Positions 39,429-49,259 of a stretch of DNA of 64,000 nt are shown here, piece after piece. Source of the DNA: Tritrichomonas foetus. Taxonomy: Eukaryota; Parabasalia; Tritrichomonadida; Tritrichomonadidae. The position numbers were made by a program, and so were the translations under genes. Under the pieces are notes generated by a model that was not told the origin of the DNA, searched no databases, and was given only the letters and a program-made list of their open reading frames with translations. The stretch is taken from NCBI GenBank assembly GCA_001839685.1, contig MLAK01000571.1, positions 1 through 64,000 on the forward strand, written 5' to 3'. How positions within the stretch are numbered: position 1 is the stretch's first letter; every line of letters starts with the position of its first letter.

Positions 39429-40940
39429 ATGAATGAATCAGCTTCTGTAATGGCATCTCAGCTATCTTCTGTCTCAACAGAAGCATCAGCTGCAGATCAA
39501 ATCGACATATCATCTCCATTGAATAGTATTCTGAAGTTAGCAGATTATATGCAGCAGAATTGCACAATGCCTTCTTATTTAACGTTTCTTTTCTTTATTT
39601 GGCTTATGTATCAAATATTAATGACAGCATTTTGGCATGCATTTACTTCAAAAGAAATTCACCCAAAGATATATTACTCTACACTTTTAAGTTCCAAAAA
39701 TATGTATTTCATAGAAAACAATTCAAATTACAATCCAATTACATTTTCTCAAAGAAATCCTTTTTATCAAAATATAATCACCAAAATGAGGCAATGGATT
39801 CAAAAAATTCCTATAATTGGAAAATTTAGTGTCATGCATAATTATACATCGAATTCTAACAAATTGAATCATGTGAATGTAAATCCAAACAATCAACTAA
39901 ACTTTTCTCAAAAATCGATCAAGATCTTAGATGATGATGATCATGGACATGACCATGAAGGTGGTGAAGTTATAGATGGTGGATATTGTAATATGCTGTT
40001 TTATACATTATATAAAATTGCATTTTTCTCTGAAACATTTGACAAAATTGATGATTTTCCCATAATTTTTATTATTTTCTCAATTATTTTTGCAGTTTCT
40101 ATCATTTCATTGTTTTTCGCTTTTATTAGATTTCGAATGACAAGACAAATGGATAAGTATTCAGTGTACATTGTTCGATTCCTTCATGAATTTGTTGGAT
40201 TAATTCTAGTTCATCCAATAGCATCAATAATCGGTCAAATGTGCGCGATGTTACTTAACGATGATTTTTTCTTATATTTTAATTCACATTCGGTTATAAT
40301 TGATGCTGATTCAGAAGATACACCTGTTGAGTTTTTTGGAAGTGGTCTTTCAAGTATGTCATATATCACATTAACCCTATTATTTGTTTATTTAATATAT
40401 TTCATGGTTTGGTCATCATTTGGAATCGGAATTACCTCAGCCTCAGGATATATTGAAGATTCTTTTTTGATGTGTTTTGACCAATTTCCATTGCGAGCAT
40501 TTATAATTTTTAATGCACTTGTTCTACTATTCCAACCAATTTTCATATTTATAGGACAATGGGCAGTTTTATCCCTTTTAATTTTCCATTGTTTGATTTC
40601 TATTGTAATATTTACTCGATTTTTATATATTCCATTTTATTCTATGTTTTCTAATATTGTATGCAATTCTGTTATAATTGCTTCCTTTCTGCTCGATACT
40701 CTTGTTGCTTTGATTTATTTCCATGCAATTCCTAAAGATAAAGGATCACAATATATTTTCTTGACTGTATTTCTTTTAGCACTTTTAACTTCTATTGGAC
40801 TTTTCATTTATTTTAAAAGGGTTAAGATTCGCGAACTATTCTTCAATAGAAAGAAAAATACGGCAAATGGAAGGAAGCATCTAATCGATGATCTCAACAA
40901 GCCTAGCAATGAAGAACTGTTTGAGCGATTAATCGCATGA
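39429..40940 (+). CDS. N-terminal multi-pass part of adenylyl cyclase
   Basis: 503 aa with seven to nine hydrophobic helices (first at about 50-75, the rest from about 205 to 465) and a cytosolic or loop insert containing an Asp/His run (DDDDHGHDHE) at about 173-182. This topology matches the N-terminal half of trichomonad class III cyclases, which are single proteins of over 1500 aa. The frame ends TGA in ATGA, and the second part begins at that same ATG. The two were most likely one gene of about 1724 codons, now out of frame by one base. A genuine pair of coupled ORFs is the alternative. Confidence 0.75.
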   Translation: MNESASVMASQLSSVSTEASAADQIDISSPLNSILKLADYMQQNCTMPSYLTFLFFIWLMYQILMTAFWHAFTSKEIHPKIYYSTLLSSKNMYFIENNSNYNPITFSQRNPFYQNIITKMRQWIQKIPIIGKFSVMHNYTSNSNKLNHVNVNPNNQLNFSQKSIKILDDDDHGHDHEGGEVIDGGYCNMLFYTLYKIAFFSETFDKIDDFPIIFIIFSIIFAVSIISLFFAFIRFRMTRQMDKYSVYIVRFLHEFVGLILVHPIASIIGQMCAMLLNDDFFLYFNSHSVIIDADSEDTPVEFFGSGLSSMSYITLTLLFVYLIYFMVWSSFGIGITSASGYIEDSFLMCFDQFPLRAFIIFNALVLLFQPIFIFIGQWAVLSLLIFHCLISIVIFTRFLYIPFYSMFSNIVCNSVIIASFLLDTLVALIYFHAIPKDKGSQYIFLTVFLLALLTSIGLFIYFKRVKIRELFFNRKKNTANGRKHLIDDLNKPSNEELFERLIA

Positions 40941-43900
40941 AATTCAGTTATAATTATATCACGAATTTTTACTTGCATTATGGCATTCATGAAATGGCTG
41001 ACTTATTTTTAGACATGTCTTTAATCAAGTACATTATACAAAATGAATACTCGACAAAGAATTTGATTAGCTGTTTGAAGTTTGCGGTAGTTTTTCCGTG
41101 TGAAAATCGATTATGCAATCAAATTATGATATTATTAAGAGGAAAACGTGACACAACAATTTTTGATAAATTTTTAATTTTCCAAGTAAAGAAAATTAGA
41201 CTTTTAAGACAGTCAACATCATCCATCCAATCATCAGAGCAATTACAAGAAATATCTAGATTAAGTTCCACCACAGAAATGAAAGTAAGCAACTTTTTCA
41301 AGAGAAGAACTGCAAATTGTGGCGTTTTGTTTGATATCCATAAATATGTATCTAAAACACATAGTTTATTTATGGAAAGCTTGATTAGCTATGCAAATTC
41401 AACTGTATTCAGAGATGCTTATGTTAACTTTTTAATTGAAAGTGAGGCTGATTTTACAGGAGCAATTTTAGAAACACGAAGAAGAGATTTAATAGAATCA
41501 GGTATGACATATGCCAAAGACTTATGTTTTAAGGCTTTTGTTGTTGCATATCCAGAATATTTGAAAGAACAAATTCTGACAATAAAGCGACAATTCATAA
41601 TAAATATGAAAAACGATGGGTCTAATTCTAATAACGAAAACAAAAGATCCCAATCAACAAGTGATGAACTTGAACTGAAAGTTGAAGAAGAAATTGGTAA
41701 GAATATTATAAAACAAGCAAGAATTAGAATTGCTATGCAGAATGCTATCAGAGGAAAGAAAGCAAACAATTCTAAAATCCTTCTTATATTCTTAATTGTT
41801 ACTTTAATAGCCTCTATTGCTTTATACTCTGCTATCTTTGGAATTATGTATGGATACTTTGATAACAGATATGATGCTACCAAAAGAAGCATGAAATGCG
41901 CAAACGTTTTGATGTATTTTGCTACGACAAATCTTGCAAATCTTCTTCAATGGGGAAATATTACTACCCATTTTGTTGCTGGAGTAAATAGGGAAAAGCA
42001 ATGGTATACACATGAATCTCCTTATATAGGATTTTTGGATTATGACTTAACATATGACAAGAATGCACTTGCTTTCAAAGATAAAGCACAATATACTTAT
42101 GTTGATTTAACATCTGATTTCTCTGATTTTGCCCTTAATAGTGCAGATAGAGCAAGTGTCCAAGAAATGTCAGCTCCTCTTGTTGATCCAAAGGTTGAAG
42201 TTACATTGTGTAAAAATGGAAGTCCTGAAAAAACCATTCACACAGGACTTGGAATGGCAATGACATTTTTATACACTGCTCAAACTATTTTGTCAAATAA
42301 TCGAGATTATTTTTCATGGTTTAATTCAAGCGATGAATTTTGTCATGTTACCTCAGTAGGATCAAGCATTTCTGATTCGTTAATTGAGTTTAGAATGGGA
42401 ATTGTGAATGATGAAATTAAAACTGCTCAAAAAGTGAAACTATTCATTAATGAATTCATGATTATTGTTTCTGTTGTATTTGGTCTCTATTCAATAGGTG
42501 TATTCCTAGTTATTTCATTTATGTTCTTAAAAGAAATCAACCTATTTGTGGAGAGAATTTTAGGTTTTGAAAAATCAGTTTTAGAAGCAGCCTCTTGTAC
42601 CCTTCATAAAAACGAAAAAGATGATCAAATGAGAACAGATATCAACCAAAATCAAGATAAATATTCCAACTTTAATATCTATATGTATAATTCAATAGTA
42701 ATCATTTTAGTATTTGGTGTTATAGCTTTATACATTGTTGATATGTTGCAAGCTGAAACATTGAATAAACGACTTGAATATACTACACAATGGTCTCTTA
42801 AATCATCAGTTAGAATGCCATATGCTTTAATTTCGTTACATAGCTTATTAATGGCATTATTTACATCAGGAAAGCAAAAGATGGAGATTAATATTACGAC
42901 TGCAGCCAAACAAATCAAGATTTGGAGTACCAATATTGAAACTATAATTGAGAATAGTGACTTTTTGATTCAAGGTGATAGCAATATTGAAGGAATTATT
43001 GGATTTGATCCAGTGATTGATGATATTACTACAAAAAGTCAATGCGATCCTGATCCTGGAAATGTTTCAATGCATGAAACCTATCGTTGTAATTCGTTGA
43101 ATCAACTATATTACTATTATTATAGTTTATCCAATGATATTATTGAAGAAATTGATAAATACGATGGTAGAATCTTTGGTAAGATGCCTGGAGAAATTCC
43201 TCATCTTGTTTTGAATCATTGCATTCCAGATTCTGTGAAGCTCAATGAACGTTTTGATCAATTGGTTTTATCATTCTTGAATGACTTCAAAACTTTACAT
43301 ACATTATTCTTTATCTTAGAAATCATTATGATCATTTTAATCTTTTTATTTGGATTTTTATTGTGGCAGCACTTGAATAATGCTTTTAGTACTGCATTGC
43401 TTCTTTTGAGAAGAATTTCCCCAGTAGCTGTTGTGAACAATCCAAAAATTTTGAGATACATTTTGGATATTTCCATGAAAGATCATTCAACAGAAATGAC
43501 TACATCAGAATCCATCGTCAAAAACTCATTAAGTGGAATTATTTGCACAGCACAAAATGGATCAATTGAAATTATAAACAAGTCTATCACAACAATACTC
43601 GGTTTTTCACCAGACCAAGTTCTTGGTCAATCAATTGGTGCCCTTTTCGATGAAGAAAGTTCAAACATTGTCAGACAAAAATTGGAATTAATGATTCTTA
43701 AACAAAGTGCTCTCTATTATGAAGATCATGTTATTTGTCTTGATGATAGCAACGTTTCTGTTCCATGTCAAATGATTATAATTGGTGTCGAAAATGATGA
43801 GAAGAAACTTTCTTTTGTTATTGTTCTGAATGAAGAATCAGCCCTTATTGAACAACAAGAAACTGCAGAAAAAGCCAAAGCAAGAAGTGAAAAATTGTTA

Positions 43901-44602
43901 TATAACATTTTACCAAGAGAAATTGTCATTAGAATCAATTCTGGTGAAAAAGATATTTCATTTTCTGTTCCAATGGCAACAATTTCATTCATTGATTTTG
44001 TTAAATTCAGTGAATATTCATCATCTTTAACACCAAAAGAAATTATGGGCAACTTATCAACTTTCTTTGGAGCATTTGATGAAATCTTAAGTAAATATCC
44101 TATGTTAATGAAAATAAAACTTATTGGTGATGTGTATATGTGTGCTGGTGGTCTTTTCAACCCAGATGCTCCACCAAACGCGCATGCTGAACAAATGGTT
44201 AATTTCGATATTGAAGTTTTACAAGCCATTGATGACTTAAATATGAAACTCTCAACTTTACTCAGTGTGAGAATAGGAATAAATACAGGTGGGCCTTTAA
44301 TTGCTGGTGTTTTGGGTACAGATAAACCTGTATTCGATATTATTGGTGATCCGATAAATATTGCAAGTAGACTTCAAAGTACAGATATTCCTGGACAAAT
44401 CCAAATTTCGCAAGCTGTTCATGATTTAATTTGCCAAGGTGATTTCAATATTGAACCACGTGGCGAAGTCTTCTTGAAAGGAAAAGGCAAAGCGCAGGTT
44501 TACTTGGTTAAGCCACAAACAGTTCTTGCATTTCAACTTTCTGCTGAAATGCATAATTCTACCTCGTCATTTGTTAATAATAGTGCTCCAAACATTCAAT
44601 AA
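40937..44602 (+). CDS. Class III adenylyl cyclase (PAS plus catalytic domain)
   Basis: 1221 aa. Transmembrane helices lie at about residues 278-303, 508-532, 588-612 and 790-815, with large loops between them. A PAS-like domain (about 855-970) is followed by a short coiled coil and the cyclase domain (about 1010-1195). Metal-binding Asp residues sit in SFIDFVKFSEY (about 1020) and KLIGDVYM (about 1065). The adenine-specifying pair is Lys (KIKLIGD) and Asp (VFDIIGD, about 1134), not the Glu/Cys of guanylyl cyclases. The transition-state Asn and Arg are in NIASRL. A complete set of active-site residues predicts ATP to cAMP conversion as a homodimer at the membrane. The frame overlaps the preceding ORF by four bases (ATGA). 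Confidence 0.93.
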   Translation: MKFSYNYITNFYLHYGIHEMADLFLDMSLIKYIIQNEYSTKNLISCLKFAVVFPCENRLCNQIMILLRGKRDTTIFDKFLIFQVKKIRLLRQSTSSIQSSEQLQEISRLSSTTEMKVSNFFKRRTANCGVLFDIHKYVSKTHSLFMESLISYANSTVFRDAYVNFLIESEADFTGAILETRRRDLIESGMTYAKDLCFKAFVVAYPEYLKEQILTIKRQFIINMKNDGSNSNNENKRSQSTSDELELKVEEEIGKNIIKQARIRIAMQNAIRGKKANNSKILLIFLIVTLIASIALYSAIFGIMYGYFDNRYDATKRSMKCANVLMYFATTNLANLLQWGNITTHFVAGVNREKQWYTHESPYIGFLDYDLTYDKNALAFKDKAQYTYVDLTSDFSDFALNSADRASVQEMSAPLVDPKVEVTLCKNGSPEKTIHTGLGMAMTFLYTAQTILSNNRDYFSWFNSSDEFCHVTSVGSSISDSLIEFRMGIVNDEIKTAQKVKLFINEFMIIVSVVFGLYSIGVFLVISFMFLKEINLFVERILGFEKSVLEAASCTLHKNEKDDQMRTDINQNQDKYSNFNIYMYNSIVIILVFGVIALYIVDMLQAETLNKRLEYTTQWSLKSSVRMPYALISLHSLLMALFTSGKQKMEINITTAAKQIKIWSTNIETIIENSDFLIQGDSNIEGIIGFDPVIDDITTKSQCDPDPGNVSMHETYRCNSLNQLYYYYYSLSNDIIEEIDKYDGRIFGKMPGEIPHLVLNHCIPDSVKLNERFDQLVLSFLNDFKTLHTLFFILEIIMIILIFLFGFLLWQHLNNAFSTALLLLRRISPVAVVNNPKILRYILDISMKDHSTEMTTSESIVKNSLSGIICTAQNGSIEIINKSITTILGFSPDQVLGQSIGALFDEESSNIVRQKLELMILKQSALYYEDHVICLDDSNVSVPCQMIIIGVENDEKKLSFVIVLNEESALIEQQETAEKAKARSEKLLYNILPREIVIRINSGEKDISFSVPMATISFIDFVKFSEYSSSLTPKEIMGNLSTFFGAFDEILSKYPMLMKIKLIGDVYMCAGGLFNPDAPPNAHAEQMVNFDIEVLQAIDDLNMKLSTLLSVRIGINTGGPLIAGVLGTDKPVFDIIGDPINIASRLQSTDIPGQIQISQAVHDLICQGDFNIEPRGEVFLKGKGKAQVYLVKPQTVLAFQLSAEMHNSTSSFVNNSAPNIQ

Positions 44603-45517
44603 TTTAATATCAACAGTAAGAAAAATTTATTAAAATAAATAAATATACAATATCTTAATTTGATTTCTAAGTTGTTTTATTATTCTCATTTTCACTTTTT
44701 AAATGACATTTTCTTATTGCGCTCCTAGTTTTATCAAAGATTGACAATATATATTCTTCACCGTCATGTCTAAGTAAAATATCTCTCCATAAAATAACTT
44801 GTGATTAGATATTCCTTTGATCATAAAAAATGAAAAAATAATGATAAATTATATTGATAATAATGGAGGGATTTTGGAAAAGAAATATTTGAGAATCCGA
44901 AATATTCAAATTCAATTAGGTTACAGAAAAATTTGTCATTGAATATTTTGTTGTTTATAATGATCTATATATCAATGAAAAAGCATTGAATGATAGGGGA
45001 ACAATATTTCTTTAATTTTCATGCTCACACTATAATCATTTAAATTCACAAGAAAACTAGTTTTGTATTGATTACATCAAAACTTTGATTATTTTCCATT
45101 TAAAAAATTGAATGACATTCGTCTCAATATACGATTAAAATATATAATAAAAATGTGGTAAATTTATGTTTTTTTAAATAATTATTTACCTTTTTCAATA
45201 GAAATAATTCCTCCTGATAAAATGCATTAAAACTAAATTGAAACTTGAACAAATCGAGATAAAGGATTTATCTCGTTCTTAAGCAGATATTTTGTCAAAT
45301 AATTAATATTTTACCTATTTTATTTTGATCCTGTTGGAATAAGCCAATATTTATATGGTAATTTATTTTATACATGCGAAAATATTAGTTTTTATTTTTT
45401 TACGATTCTGTCACAATTAGAATTGTGAATAAACAGAAAAATTATTTTTTGAAAAGATATATTTTCATAAACTATAGAATTCTACATTATTCAAAGTGAT
45501 TAGCACACATTCTCCAA
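44603..45517. other. Intergenic (0.9 kb), nothing recognised
   Basis: AT-rich DNA between the cyclase and the first kinase. No inverted ends, repeat or RNA gene could be supported. Confidence 0.5.
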
Positions 45518-45522
45518 TCACT
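45518..45522 (+). promoter_or_regulatory. Inr-like TCACT upstream of kinase 1
   Basis: TCACT fits the Trichomonas initiator TCAYW, nine bases before the end of the leader ahead of the ATG at 45529. Confidence 0.35.
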
Positions 45523-45528
45523 AAGCAG

Positions 45529-46944
45529 ATGCACATCGAAATTGAGGAATTAATTCAAGTTCTCAGTCAGCATGGCTACAAGTACGAAAAACAAATAGGC
45601 GAAGGCGGAAATGGAACTGCCCACCTTGTCACTTCACTCAAATATCAATCTCAATTTTGTTGCAAAGTTCGCCAAGTTTTCGAGAAGTCTGATCGTAAAG
45701 GGAAGTATATATTCTATTCAAAACCGGATGGCAATATGAATATTCAAAAAGATGATAATGATCAAATCGACATCCAAAATCCAGATTTAACTGATCTTGA
45801 TGCTGAAATTGCTCTAAATATAAAACTGCAGCATCCAAATATCATATCATTGTTTGAACATTTCACAGAAAATAACTTCTTATACATAATTATGGAATAC
45901 TGCCCAAATGGAAATTTAGACGAATATATCAAAAATAACGGACCACTAAAGCCACCTTTACTATATTCAATGGCTTATAAACTTGTTGACGCTTTAATGG
46001 TGTGTCATGAAAATTTGATCGCTCATCGCGATATAAAACCTTCAAATATCTTTCTCGACCTTCATGGAAGACCCAAGCTTGCAGATTTTGGAATTTCTTG
46101 CGAATTGGAAACAATTACAGTCGATTCAAATGGAAATGTCAATAGAAATGTCAGTACTCCTTTACGGGATCTCCAAAAAACTAGTAATTCGTTAAACAAT
46201 AGTAGAACAACTTTATCTGGTCGTGTGACTCCACTTCGATGCCCACCTCTTCCAAGAAATGGAAATTTGCAAAGCTTTCCAAAGTTGAATCAAGGAAGTG
46301 TGAACACAAACAGTCAAAAGAATGTGAACACAAACAGTCATCTAAACTGTCACCAGTATTCCAATCACGAAAGTGGAAATTCTGGAATCTGCAAAGAAAA
46401 TATGAATAAAAATTGTGCTGGAAATAACCAAAGTGGAAAGCGTGGACAACTCTTGATCACTAGAAGAGATGGGTCCAGGCCGTGGATGGCACCTGAAATT
46501 TTCGAGAATAGCAAATTCGATCCATTCAAGGCTGATATTTGGGCACTAGGAGTTACTTTTTATCAGATGGCCACAGGAAGGCTACCCTGGCAGACTGCTG
46601 ATTTTATCACCATGAAGAAAAATATATCATTAGGGTTGGTCATTTTTGACAAAGGAATCTGTCCGCGTGAATTTCAAAGAATTATAAAGAGAATGGTCGA
46701 TCCATCACTCGCAAAACGAGCTTCACTTGAATCGATCCTAAACGATCCACTTTTCCAAAATATTCAACCAATAAATATTTCACCACCTTTGCAGCTCCAA
46801 CCACTTGGACGTACACGATCGAATTTATCGAGTACTTCTCTATCATTGGCAACAAGGCGTTTCTCAAAAAATACAATTTCTTCATCAAGATTTAAATCTA
46901 TTCAAAAATGTTTGTCATCAAGGAGACAATCCACATTTGTCTGA
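45529..46944 (+). CDS. CAMK-like Ser/Thr protein kinase with expanded activation loop
   Basis: 471 aa from the ATG at 45529; a GTG-opened extension is disregarded. The glycine loop GEGGNG is at about residues 27-32, the CCKV lysine near 47, HRDIKPSN at about 166, DFGIS at about 186, and APE at about 321. All catalytic residues are present. The stretch from DFG to APE is about 135 residues instead of the usual 25-30. It is filled with Asn/Ser/Thr-rich low-complexity sequence, including a short duplicated VNTNSQ-like unit. The C-terminal tail is Ser/Arg-rich. A paralogue lies 1.7 kb downstream (48609), so the pair arose by local duplication. Substrates are unknown. Confidence 0.9.
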   Translation: MHIEIEELIQVLSQHGYKYEKQIGEGGNGTAHLVTSLKYQSQFCCKVRQVFEKSDRKGKYIFYSKPDGNMNIQKDDNDQIDIQNPDLTDLDAEIALNIKLQHPNIISLFEHFTENNFLYIIMEYCPNGNLDEYIKNNGPLKPPLLYSMAYKLVDALMVCHENLIAHRDIKPSNIFLDLHGRPKLADFGISCELETITVDSNGNVNRNVSTPLRDLQKTSNSLNNSRTTLSGRVTPLRCPPLPRNGNLQSFPKLNQGSVNTNSQKNVNTNSHLNCHQYSNHESGNSGICKENMNKNCAGNNQSGKRGQLLITRRDGSRPWMAPEIFENSKFDPFKADIWALGVTFYQMATGRLPWQTADFITMKKNISLGLVIFDKGICPREFQRIIKRMVDPSLAKRASLESILNDPLFQNIQPINISPPLQLQPLGRTRSNLSSTSLSLATRRFSKNTISSSRFKSIQKCLSSRRQSTFV

Positions 46945-47371
46945 AAAGTAATGTATTTCATTTAGCACCAGATTACCAGATGTATTACGGTAATAAATAT
47001 AATCTATTTTTTGGGAATTTGTTTATTTTTGTTTATTATTACAAAAATAAGAATTATGCTTCTACATAATGACAAAACATGAAAAAGATTACTACAAAGC
47101 TGGGTCAGTTCCTCAGGTGAATTTTGAATTTTTTGATCTTATAAGGAATATGAATAATTATATGTTGTGAATAAAAATCAAAACGGGAAATAATTGATTA
47201 TGCAGTGAAGATAAAGGGTGAAATCCAGTGTTATGAATCTATCCAATCGAACAAATATTCTCTGAAAAATGATTATCAAATTCTTTACATTATTTTTGTA
47301 TTTACCGAAAAATTTGAATATGTTATGAATTCATTCGTTTTTCAGAATGTTTGACAAGTTGAATTTTTTAA
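46945..47371. other. Intergenic, nothing recognised
   Basis: 0.43 kb between kinase 1 and the target duplication of the second 1097-bp element. Confidence 0.5.
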
Positions 47372-47379
47372 CATTCATT

Positions 47380-48476
47380 AGATGTATACAAACTAACTAG
47401 CTCTAGATGTAGAAGACTATTGAGAGATCTAAATGAATAATTGTTGATATTATTGTCATCTAAATATTATTTAATTGTAATCCTATTAATAATATATAAA
47501 TATTATAATTTAATAATCAAGATACAGAGAAAACCAAATCCAAAAAAAAATTGTGAGAAAAAAATAAACCCCACAGAAATTTCTGAGAATTATTGAGATA
47601 AAAAGTGATTTTATAGCATTAATATCTTGATTATTTATTATCATAAATCGTGCTTTTTATTATCATATGACCCTCCATCGAAAATTATAATGTTTTCCAA
47701 AATACAAAAATGAAGTATAAAAAAAATATTAATAATTTTGATATAAATAAAAAAAATTTAGGCATCAATGAGAAGATTACGAATGTTTTGCCATCTAAAT
47801 GGCGAGTCATCAGAAAACTCACTTGGCATCGAGTCTGGAAAAAAACATATTGGATTCCATTTTTCTTGATTTGGTCTTTCAATCGTTGTTTCTGTATCCC
47901 TGCTTGAGAATGTGCTGTTGAGGACTGCCAGTCTATTTTCTTCATATACTAAAATTTTATGACAGAAAAGATTTCAATACATTCATATTTGTCAAATGGA
48001 AATTGAATTAATTCAACATCACTGAGTTAAAACTATCAAAATTTTCGCGATTTTTAATTAAAAATCGATAGAAGAAGTGTAAATAGAATTATGGGAAGCA
48101 GTATTATAATCTTTGTGATTCTTGGAAAAAAAGCTTCTCACAATTTTTTTTTAAGCTTCCTCCAAAATCGCTCTTTTTTCGGTTTAATTGTTGCAAAATT
48201 TCAAAACTATGAATAAATATGGCTCATAACTATAAAATATAGATTTAACAATTGACTGAAAGACTTATCACCCGAAAACTGAAACAATAGCTTCTTCAGA
48301 ATCATTTTCGAAATATTTTTGAATTCGGCCATTTGCGAAGTTTGCGATAAGGGAAATTTTCGTCATTCTTTTAGCTATTTGGGTTTTGATTTTTGACTGA
48401 TGGTATTAAGTAATACTGATGATAAGGATCATTTTAGTGATTTCGTACGTTAAGACTATTTGGTTTGTATACATCT
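47380..48476 (-). mobile_element. 1097-bp TIR element, copy 2 (family E1), reversed
   Basis: The ends are AGATGTATACAAAC and its inverse. Flanking direct repeats CATTCATT (47372-47379 and 48477-48484) are perfect. It has the same length as copy 1 (26269-27365) and opposite orientation. It contains the same 86-codon frame (47685-47945, minus strand) and the same 20-bp palindrome (48048-48067). The insertion lies between the kinase paralogues, 132 bp upstream of the ATG of the second. It leaves the putative initiator of that gene intact but replaces whatever lay further upstream. Confidence 0.92.
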
Positions 48477-48599
48477 CATTCATTGAATTCTTCCTGGCCA
48501 GTAAGAATATTTTCAGATTGAAGTTATTGAATAATTTCTCAAAATTCTGTTAATCCTTTAAATATTTATCACAAAATTTGTTAATCTTGTAAATATTTG

Positions 48600-48604
48600 T
48601 CATT
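48600..48604 (+). promoter_or_regulatory. Inr-like TCATT upstream of kinase 2
   Basis: TCATT, five bases before the ATG at 48609, fits the Trichomonas initiator TCAYW. It lies 123 bp from the end of the transposon. Confidence 0.35.
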
Positions 48605-48608
48605 CGTA

Positions 48609-49259
48609 ATGTCGGGCGATCTATCTTTAGATGAAATCAGGTTCATTCTCGAAGAGCATGGCTACAATTACATCCAAGCGATTGGTGAAGGAGGATTCGG
48701 TGAAGTGTTGCTCGTGCACAGTCATAAATATCATTCGCATTTTTGCTGCAAAGTTCGGCCGTTGAAGAGGGTTAAAAAGAGGTCATCGAAAAACGAGATT
48801 TCCGACCATTCAAATCGCCCAGCTGCTTCAAATTCTGCTTTATCGAAAAAAGATTCAAATTTGCCTTCAAATTCAGACGGAAACGATCATCCGGAAATTT
48901 CTGATCAAAACGCCAATCTTTTTGGCGATCAGATTTTCAACAAAATCGACGATGAAATTGCAATCAATATCAAATTGGAACATCCAAATATTATTTCAAT
49001 TTTTGACCATTTTACGGTTAGAGATACCGTTTTCATTATTATGGAGTACTGCCCAAACGGAAGCCTTGATGAATATATCAAATCATACGGAAAAATTTGC
49101 CCGCCAATGCTGTACAGCCTATGTTATCAAATTGCATCATCTGTCAAAAAGTGCCACAATTACCTCGTTGCTCATCGGGATATTAAACCAGCCAATATTC
49201 TGCTTGATCTTCGATGTCGCCCGAAACTGGCAGACTTTGGCATTTCATGCGACCTTTAA
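48609..49259 (+). pseudogene. Protein kinase 2, N-terminal part up to an in-frame TAA
   Basis: 216 aa from the ATG at 48609, paralogous to the kinase at 45529. The glycine loop GEGGFG, CCKV lysine, HRDIKPAN and DFGIS are intact, but the frame stops at TAA (49257-49259) just after FGISCDL. The frame then stays open in the same phase through 49260-49331 into the rest of the kinase. A truncated product would lack the activation segment, APE motif and most of the C-lobe and so would be inactive. Either one point mutation made a pseudogene, or the base is a sequencing error. The TAA-AAA context does not match known readthrough signals. A functional recoding is therefore less likely here than at 33896. 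Confidence 0.7.

Noticed and set aside
26269..48476. Possibility that the two 1097-bp repeats are a segmental duplication
   Set aside because: Each copy has its own perfect 8-bp duplication, and similarity stops exactly at the inverted ends.
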